Assembly: GCA_000585055.1 (NCBI GenBank)
Contig: JEMX01000026.1
Location: 1,106-63,752, forward strand
Reading direction: 5' to 3'
From: Candidatus Accumulibacter appositus
Lineage (GTDB): Bacteria; Pseudomonadota; Gammaproteobacteria; Burkholderiales; Rhodocyclaceae
Length of the DNA: 62,647 bases
A program made the position numbers and the translations under genes. Within the stretch, counting starts at the first letter, position 1; each line of letters begins with the position of its first letter. The notes below the pieces were generated by a model, which worked only from the letters and a program-made list of their open reading frames with translations, searched no databases and was not told the DNA's origin. Of the stretch, positions 57,202 through 62,647 are shown piece after piece.

Positions 57202-58890
57202 ATGGAATTCGCCGAGCAACTTGTTTTACTCCAGGCGGCCGATGGCGATCCGGCGAAGCTCACGCTGGCCACGGCGGATCTTGCCTTTCCCGCACTGCCA
57301 CATGAGGAGCGCATGGCGTTGAGGGAAGCCCTGGCGGCGGCGGCGATACCGCATTGGTTCGATGCCGGCATCCTCGCGCTCTTGCTGCACATCACAGCGG
57401 AGGAAGGCCGCGTGCTTCACGGGCGCTTGTGCCAGCTTTCCGTGGTCGAGCCATTTCCGGCACGAGGCGAGACGGCCGTGAACGTCCACGAAGCCGCCCG
57501 ACTGGCGTTGCGCAAGTCTCTGGCAGCCGACCGGACGGACTGGTTCAGGACCTTGAGCGAGCGGTCCGCCGCACATTTCGCGAATGATCCCGCGCCGGCC
57601 GCACGCATCGAGTGGATTTACCACCGCCTTTGCTGCGCGCCGGACGAAGCCGCTAGCGAGCTTGAGCAACTCGACCGTGATTGGTCTGATTCCGCACACC
57701 CCGAAGACCGTGAGGCACTGGCGGTGGCGATGCGGGAGTTGGCTGGAACGGGCCTGATCCACGGTCGCGCCCTCGTATGGGCGTCGCTCTGCATCGCGTG
57801 GGTACGCGAGTATCGGGGTGAAACGGCGCAACTCGGTGATGAAGCGTTCGGCATTCGCAAACTCGCGCGCGACGTGGGCGACGCGCGGGCGGAATCGAAT
57901 GCCGAAGGCCTCCTCGGCGACGTGCTGCAGGCGCAGGGCAAGCTGGGTGAGGCGCAGGCGGCCTTTGCCGAATACCTCGCGATCAGCCGCCGGCTGGCGG
58001 AGCAGGACCCGAGCAACGCCGGCTGGCAGCGAGACCTCGGGGTGGCGCACGGCCGGGTGGGCGACGTGCTGCAGGCGCAGGGCGAGATGGGCGAGGCGCA
58101 GGCGGCCTTTGTGGAATACCTCACGATCATCCGCAAGCTGGCGGAGCAGGACCCGAGCAACGTCGGCTGGCAGCGAGACTTGGCCGTCGCGCATTGCTGG
58201 GTGGGCGACGTGCTGCAGGCGCAGGGCAAGCTGGGTGAGGCGCAGGCGGCCTTTGCGGAATGCATCACGATCATCCGCAGGCTGGCGGAGCGGGACCCGA
58301 GCAACGCCGGCTGCCAGCGGGAGCTGGCGGTGGCGCACAGCTACGTGGGCGGGGTGCTCCAGGCACAGGACAAGCTGGGCGAGGCGCAGGCGGCCTTTGG
58401 GGAATACCTCGCGATCAGCCGCGGGCTGGCGGCGCAGGACCCGAGCAACGCCGGCTGGCAGCGGGACCTGGCGGTGGCGCACAACCGGGCGGGCGGGCTG
58501 CTGCAAGCGCAGGGCAAGCTGGGCGAGGCGCAGGAGGTCTTTGCGGAATACCTCGCGATCATCCGCCGGCTGGCGGAGCAGGACCCGAGCAACGCCGGCT
58601 GGCAGCGGGACTTGGCGGCGGCGCACAGCCGGGTGGGCGCGGTGCTGCAGGCGCAGGGCAAGCTTGGTGAGGCGCAGGCGGCCTTTGCCGAGAATCTCGC
58701 GATCAGCCGCCGGTTGGCGGCGCAGGACCCGAGCAACGCCGGCTGGCAGCTGGATCTGGCGGCGGCGCAAAACTGCGTAGGCGCAGTGCTGCAGGCACAG
58801 GGCAAGCTGGACGAGGCGCAGGCGGCCTTTGCCGAAGCTCTCGCGATCAGCCGCCGGCTGGCCGAGCAAGACCCGAGCAACGCCGGCTGA
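57202..58890 (+). CDS. TPR-repeat protein paired with the TIR-STAND NTPase
   Basis: 562 residues from the ATG at 57202, one base after the stop of the TIR gene (TGACATG). Residues 1-230 look like the winged-helix and helical part of a STAND protein (LPHEERMALREALAAAAIPH, VNVHEAARLALRKSLAADRT, RIEWIYHRLCCAPDEAASEL). The rest is a TPR-like array of 48-residue units (DPSNAGWQRDLAVAHNRVGD-like, then VLQAQGKLGEAQAAFAEYLA). The final unit is cut after SNAG by a TGA where all other units but one have TGG. The array would be the sensor end of the STAND protein. Confidence 0.8.
   Translation: MEFAEQLVLLQAADGDPAKLTLATADLAFPALPHEERMALREALAAAAIPHWFDAGILALLLHITAEEGRVLHGRLCQLSVVEPFPARGETAVNVHEAARLALRKSLAADRTDWFRTLSERSAAHFANDPAPAARIEWIYHRLCCAPDEAASELEQLDRDWSDSAHPEDREALAVAMRELAGTGLIHGRALVWASLCIAWVREYRGETAQLGDEAFGIRKLARDVGDARAESNAEGLLGDVLQAQGKLGEAQAAFAEYLAISRRLAEQDPSNAGWQRDLGVAHGRVGDVLQAQGEMGEAQAAFVEYLTIIRKLAEQDPSNVGWQRDLAVAHCWVGDVLQAQGKLGEAQAAFAECITIIRRLAERDPSNAGCQRELAVAHSYVGGVLQAQDKLGEAQAAFGEYLAISRGLAAQDPSNAGWQRDLAVAHNRAGGLLQAQGKLGEAQEVFAEYLAIIRRLAEQDPSNAGWQRDLAAAHSRVGAVLQAQGKLGEAQAAFAENLAISRRLAAQDPSNAGWQLDLAAAQNCVGAVLQAQGKLDEAQAAFAEALAISRRLAEQDPSNAG
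57901..58890 (+). repeat. 144-bp tandem repeats encoding TPR units
   Basis: One partial unit (57901-57999) is followed by six full 144-bp units starting at 58000, 58144, 58288, 58432, 58576 and 58720, and a 27-bp partial (58864-58890). Units are highly similar at DNA level, including synonymous positions, which suggests recent expansion or gene conversion and makes copy number likely to vary. Confidence 0.9.
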
Positions 58891-59254
58891 GAGCGTTGAG
58901 GCCCATGACAAGGAAGCACTCTACTCTGGCGGTAAGATGCGTTCCGTTCGCGGATTTCGGTGAAGGAGGAATTGCTCGACCGCCTGATCACGGAAGCGTG
59001 CGCGCAAGGAAGGCAATGAGGTCCATCACTTCCGTCATCTGACCGGGGCATCAAGGTCGCCAGCCAGCTCGGCAATGCTTGCGCAAGCGGCAGCTCCCGA
59101 AAGAAATCAAGCTCGACTTGACCCGGTTTTCCGTCCACGTCCGTTTCACTCTCACGCCCCCGCATTCAACGCCAAAAGCGCGCATGCGGGAAAGCGTCAA
59201 GAGATCGCGCCTCGACGCGCACCGAAACTTGGACCCGGAAACAGGAGCCTGATC
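58891..59254. other. Intergenic region
   Basis: About 364 bp. A very short plus-strand frame beginning GTG at about 58960 (KEELLDRLITEACAQGRQ-stop) has GGAGG-like context but is only 19 residues; it may be the remnant of a gene start. No other feature was seen. Confidence 0.35.
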
Positions 59255-61102
59255 ATGAAACATCGCACCCCATCCCGCCTGCTCGCCATCCTGCTGGCTG
59301 GCTTGCTCGCCGCCTGCGCACCGACGCAACAGGACGGCACGCCCGCCAAGACACAGCCACGCAGCGACCAGGCTGCCCCTGGACGGGTGGCCGAGAGCGA
59401 AACTCGCCCGACGGCGCAAGCCGTCGCAGCCGCCGCAGGCACCTTGCCCACTCTGAGCGCCACAACCGCCCCACTCGCATCAACCGCTCAGCCGGCACCC
59501 CCAGCGCTGGCCAAGCCGGCGCCACAACTTGCCGAGACGATGGCGGCAAACGTCGCTCGCGGCAAAGCGCTCGAAAAAAAGGAGGCGAGACAGGAAGCCG
59601 GTGGCAGGATGGCCGCCGACCGGATGTCCGTCGCCGTGCAGCCGCAGCCAGCGCCCTATGCGCTAGCCCCGATGCCGCCCGAGGCGCGCGAGCGTTACAG
59701 CCCGCTCGCCGACAACCCAGTCAAGCAGGTCGCCGAGGCGCCGGTGTCCACCTTCAGCATCGATGTCGATACCGGCAGCTACAGCAATGTGCGCCGCCTG
59801 CTCAACGCCGGCCAATTGCCGCCCGCCGACGCCGTGCGCGTCGAGGAATTGATCAACTACTTCCCCTATGACTACCCACTGCCGACAGATGATCGTCCGT
59901 TTGCCGTGCATAGCGAAATGGCCCCCGCCCCTTGGAACGCCGAGCGCGTGCTGCTGCGCGTCGGCATCAAGGGGCAGGACGTCGCCAAGCAGGCCCTGCC
60001 GCCGGCCAACGTGGTTTTTCTGGTCGACGTCTCCGGCTCGATGAACAGTGCCGACAAGCTGCCGCTGCTCAAGTCCGCGCTCAAGTTGCTGGTCACCCAG
60101 ATGCGCGCCGAGGATCGCATCTCGCTGGTGACCTACGCCTCGGGAACACGGGTGATCCTGCCGCCGACGCCAGGCACTGAAAAAGCCGGCATCAGCGCCG
60201 CCATCGATGCCCTGCAGGCCGGCGGCAGCACGGCCGGCGCCTCCGGTATTCAACTCGCTTACGCGGCTGCACAGCAGAGTTTCATCAAGGGAGGCATCAA
60301 CCGCATCCTGCTGGCCACCGATGGCGATTTCAATGTCGGCATCGCCGACACGCGGCAACTGAAAAGCCTGATCGAGGAGAAGCGCAAATCCGGCATCTCG
60401 CTATCGACCCTCGGCTTTGGCACCGGCAACTACAATGAAGCGATGATGGAACAGATTGCCGATGTCGGCGACGGTGCCTACTCCTACATCGACAGCCTGA
60501 TGGAAGGCCACAAGGTACTGGTCAATGAGCTGACGTCCACCCTGGCCACCATCGCCCGTGACGTGAAAGTGCAGATCGAATTCAATCCGGCGGTGGTCCG
60601 GGAGTATCGCCTGATCGGCTACGAGAACCGCCAACTGGCGCGCGAGGATTTCAACAACGATCAGGTCGACGCCGGCGATATTGGCGCCGGCCATACCGTC
60701 ACCGCGCTCTACGAGCTGACCCTGGCCGGCAGCAAGAGCAGCGTGGACCCGCTGCGCTATGCCCCGCAAGCCAGCGCCGAAGGCCCGCTGGGCAATGAAC
60801 TCGGCCACCTCAAGCTGCGCTACAAACAGCCCGGAGCCAGCACCAGCCAACTCATCGACTTCACGCTGCAACGCCAGGCGATCAAGGCGCTCGACGCCGC
60901 CAGCAGCGAGTTTCGCTTCGCCAGCGCCGTGGCCGCCTATGGTCAGCTTCTGCGCGGCGGCAAATACACCGGCAACTGGAGCTATGCCGAGGTGCGCCAG
61001 CTGGCGCTGGCCAATACCGGCAGCGACCCCTACGGCTACCGCGGCGAGTTCCTGCGCCTGATCGATCTGGCGGCAGCCCTGGGGAGCAAGCCCGGGAGCT
61101 GA
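59255..61102 (+). CDS. YfbK-like von Willebrand factor A domain lipoprotein
   Basis: 615 residues, ATG at 59255 with CAGGAG upstream. Lipoprotein signal (LLAILLAGLLAACAP) and an Ala/Pro-rich linker, then the YfbK N-terminal domain (about 150-230; STFSIDVDTGSYSNVRRLLN, VEELINYFPYDYPLP), the VWA domain with its MIDAS motif in VVFLVDVSGSMNSADKLPLL, ATDGDFNVGIAD, and a C-terminal DUF3520-like part (VQIEFNPAVVREYRLIGYEN, RQLAREDFNNDQVDAGDIGA). VWA binds partners through a metal ion. It is followed by an ECF sigma factor, a frequent neighbour of this family. Function unknown. Confidence 0.88.
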   Translation: MKHRTPSRLLAILLAGLLAACAPTQQDGTPAKTQPRSDQAAPGRVAESETRPTAQAVAAAAGTLPTLSATTAPLASTAQPAPPALAKPAPQLAETMAANVARGKALEKKEARQEAGGRMAADRMSVAVQPQPAPYALAPMPPEARERYSPLADNPVKQVAEAPVSTFSIDVDTGSYSNVRRLLNAGQLPPADAVRVEELINYFPYDYPLPTDDRPFAVHSEMAPAPWNAERVLLRVGIKGQDVAKQALPPANVVFLVDVSGSMNSADKLPLLKSALKLLVTQMRAEDRISLVTYASGTRVILPPTPGTEKAGISAAIDALQAGGSTAGASGIQLAYAAAQQSFIKGGINRILLATDGDFNVGIADTRQLKSLIEEKRKSGISLSTLGFGTGNYNEAMMEQIADVGDGAYSYIDSLMEGHKVLVNELTSTLATIARDVKVQIEFNPAVVREYRLIGYENRQLAREDFNNDQVDAGDIGAGHTVTALYELTLAGSKSSVDPLRYAPQASAEGPLGNELGHLKLRYKQPGASTSQLIDFTLQRQAIKALDAASSEFRFASAVAAYGQLLRGGKYTGNWSYAEVRQLALANTGSDPYGYRGEFLRLIDLAAALGSKPGS

Positions 61103-61224
61103 TGCAGCGGCCGCTCGCCCCGGTCCTTGCCCTGCTTTGCCTCCACCACTCCGCGGCCAGGCGAGCGCCGGGGCAGCTGGCGGCAGGCGCGCCCGGGCAA
61201 GGCGGCCGGTCTATACTGCGCGCC

Positions 61225-61797
61225 ATGGACACCGCCGCCGAACTCGCCACGCTGCCCGACGAAGACCTGATGCTGCTGGTCGCCAACGGCCTGGTCGAAA
61301 AACCAGCCACCGAGCTCTTCCGCCGCCACAACCGCGCGCTGTTCAACTTCATCGCCTGGCAGTGCCAGGGCAATGTCGCTCAGGCCGAAGACATCACCCA
61401 GCGCACCTGGGAGAAGCTCATGACGCGCTGCGCGGATTACAAACCACAAGCGGCTTTTCGGACCTTCCTGTTCCAGATTGCCCGCAACCTGTGGCTCGAC
61501 CTGCGCCGCTCTGCGGCCGAAAGCCAGCGCGCAGAAGTCGACGACAGCCACCCCGAAGCGCCCACCGAGGATCTTGCTCCGGAAGCCGAACTGGCCCTGC
61601 GCCAGAATCTCGACCGGGTACACCAGGCCCTGCTCGCCCTGCCCGCCAAGCAGCGCGAAGTGGTGGTGCTGCGTTTTTTCAGCGAAATGACCCTGGAGGA
61701 AATCGCGCACACCGTCGGCGAAGGTTTCGAAACGGTCAAGAGCCGCCTACGCTACGCCTTCACCCGCCTGCGCCGCGAACTGGAGGCACAGGCATGA
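61225..61797 (+). CDS. ECF-type RNA polymerase sigma factor
   Basis: 190 residues from the ATG at 61225; the frame is open back to 61102 without a ribosome site. Region 2 is LFRRHNRALFNFIAWQCQGN to AEDITQRTWEKLMTRCADYK and TFLFQIARNLWLDLRRS. Region 4 is VHQALLALPAKQREVVVLRF to SEMTLEEIAHTVGEGFETVK with SRLRYAFTRLRREL. It lies between the VWA gene and a membrane protein that overlaps it as ATGA, the usual place of an anti-sigma factor. Confidence 0.92.
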   Translation: MDTAAELATLPDEDLMLLVANGLVEKPATELFRRHNRALFNFIAWQCQGNVAQAEDITQRTWEKLMTRCADYKPQAAFRTFLFQIARNLWLDLRRSAAESQRAEVDDSHPEAPTEDLAPEAELALRQNLDRVHQALLALPAKQREVVVLRFFSEMTLEEIAHTVGEGFETVKSRLRYAFTRLRRELEAQA

Positions 61798-62647
61798 GCC
61801 AGACAAGCCAGGCCTTCGAAAAATTCCTCCAGGGCGAAGACCGCCTGGCCCGCCTGCTGTGCGACCTGCCCGCCTATGTGCCATCGGCGGCGGCCGAATT
61901 CGAGGCGGCTTTTGCGCGCGCGGCACGGGCAGCACAGGCCCAACAGGACGCCATGCGGACTGAAACTGCCGCCGGGCAAGCCGCCGCGTCCGGAACTGCA
62001 AGGCTGGAAAGCACGCGTCTCGACGCCATTCCGTCGGCTTTCGAACCGCCCGCCAGTCTGCAAGCCTCCTTCCTGAAAATGGCCGCCAGCATTGAATCTG
62101 CCCAGGCCCCCCGGCGCGAGGCAGTCCTGCGCGGCATCGCCAAGGGAGACAGCGCGCAGGCCATGCTCGGCGCGGCGATTGCGCCGAGCAGCGAAGAATG
62201 GCTGCGCGCCCAAGCACCTGCCGCCCCGCCTGCGCCGTCATCGCCCCCGGCCCGAAAACGCGCCTTCCTCGGTTTCCGCTGGTTCGACCTGCGTCTCGCC
62301 GCGCTGGCCTGCGTGGTCGCCGCCATCGGCACGCAACTCGTGCTCATGTCCCACCCCGACCCGCAGCAAGTTGCCATGCAGGCGGTTTTCGAGAAGGCAC
62401 TGGCGCGGCGCGAGGCGTCGAACGAAGCGGACCTGGCGAAAGAGACCAAGGGTCCTCTCGCTGACGCGCAACTTGCCCTGGAGCAGACAAGTGCGGGCAT
62501 GTTGCAAGGCCGGCAGGACAGGGCCAGGCTCGCCGCAGCGGAGCAAGAGGCGGCACCCACCCTGCGCAAGAGGAGCGCGGCGGACGCCGCGGCGCCGCAG
62601 GCGCGCCTTGCGGACCTCGCCGACGGCCCGCCCGCGAACCCCTCGCC
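61794..62647 (+). CDS. Predicted anti-sigma-like single-pass membrane protein (cut by window end)
   Basis: The ATG at 61794 overlaps the sigma-factor stop as ATGA, and the frame is open to the window edge (284 codons so far). An Ala/Gln-rich cytoplasmic part (AFEKFLQGEDRLARLLCDLP onward) precedes one membrane segment (FDLRLAALACVVAAIGTQLV, about residues 165-183), then a charged coiled-coil-like periplasmic part rich in Ala, Glu and Arg. It lacks a recognisable zinc-binding anti-sigma (ZAS) motif. Position and topology suggest an anti-sigma factor. Confidence 0.65.
   Translation, partial: MSQTSQAFEKFLQGEDRLARLLCDLPAYVPSAAAEFEAAFARAARAAQAQQDAMRTETAAGQAAASGTARLESTRLDAIPSAFEPPASLQASFLKMAASIESAQAPRREAVLRGIAKGDSAQAMLGAAIAPSSEEWLRAQAPAAPPAPSSPPARKRAFLGFRWFDLRLAALACVVAAIGTQLVLMSHPDPQQVAMQAVFEKALARREASNEADLAKETKGPLADAQLALEQTSAGMLQGRQDRARLAAAEQEAAPTLRKRSAADAAAPQARLADLADGPPANPS

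Noticed and set aside
57901..58890. Regular repeats considered as a CRISPR array
   Set aside because: The units are contiguous 144-bp coding repeats in one frame without spacers.
57226..58911. A 561-codon minus-strand open frame over the TPR array
   Set aside because: It is the antisense reading of the 144-bp repeats; the plus strand gives recognisable TPR units and joins the STAND gene.

Overview
The window looks like a chromosomal segment of a GC-rich betaproteobacterium. The block ndk-rlmN-pilF-rodZ-ispG-hisS-yfgM-bamB-der (8.8-18.2 kb) is the classic betaproteobacterial housekeeping order. The mix of C4-dicarboxylate TRAP transport, acetate/succinate uptake, polyamine transport and LysM/FecR-CHASE2 signalling suggests Rhodocyclales, possibly a 'Candidatus Accumulibacter'-like organism; that last step is inference, with no marker gene to prove it. 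No rRNA, tRNA, CRISPR array or intact insertion sequence was seen.

Layout. 0-3.6 kb: a secreted RCC1-repeat protein, an aspartoacylase-like M14 hydrolase and a GCS2-type carboxylate-amine ligase. 3.9-6.4 kb: a decaying signalling locus (OmpR-type regulator, LysM/FecR protein, CHASE2 histidine kinase) with several inactivating lesions. 7-8.8 kb: an FGE-fold protein and a low-Mr tyrosine phosphatase. 8.8-18.2 kb: the housekeeping operon, tightly packed with stop/start overlaps. 18.4-28.8 kb: a DctP binding protein divergent from a DctB/DctR-like two-component system, then tilS, accA and a complete TRAP transporter (DctP-DctQ-DctM). 29.8-37.1 kb: pyruvate kinase, a Pot-type polyamine ABC transporter (potFGHI), a Cache-domain protein and a SatP-like acetate transporter.

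37.6-43.2 kb is the most notable region: a selenoneine (sen) gene set. It has a pyridine-nucleotide oxidoreductase-SelD fusion (senC), a SenB-type selenosugar glycosyltransferase, an EgtB-like SenA and the histidine methyltransferase EgtD. Together they could make hercynine, selenophosphate, a selenosugar and finally selenoneine. The senC frame is broken by an exact 19-bp tandem duplication. senA and senB are head-to-head with only 17 bp between their start codons.

43.6-48.7 kb: a small PstS-like periplasmic protein, small hypothetical genes and an SDR/acyl-CoA synthetase/alpha-beta hydrolase operon. 49.1-53.6 kb: a proteostasis island (DegQ-like protease, M48 peptidase, CbpM, CbpA, two Hsp20s) with divergent sigma32-like promoters between cbpA and hsp20. 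53.8-58.9 kb: accessory DNA with small genes, a wrecked MNT-HEPN module and a TIR-STAND NTPase followed by a TPR protein made of near-identical 144-bp units, a plausible defence or signalling system. 59.2 kb to the end: a YfbK-like VWA lipoprotein, an ECF sigma factor and a membrane protein, probably its anti-sigma factor, cut by the window edge.

A window-wide pattern is short exact tandem duplications (8, 19, 20 and 23 bp) next to or inside genes. These may be replication slippage or assembly errors.
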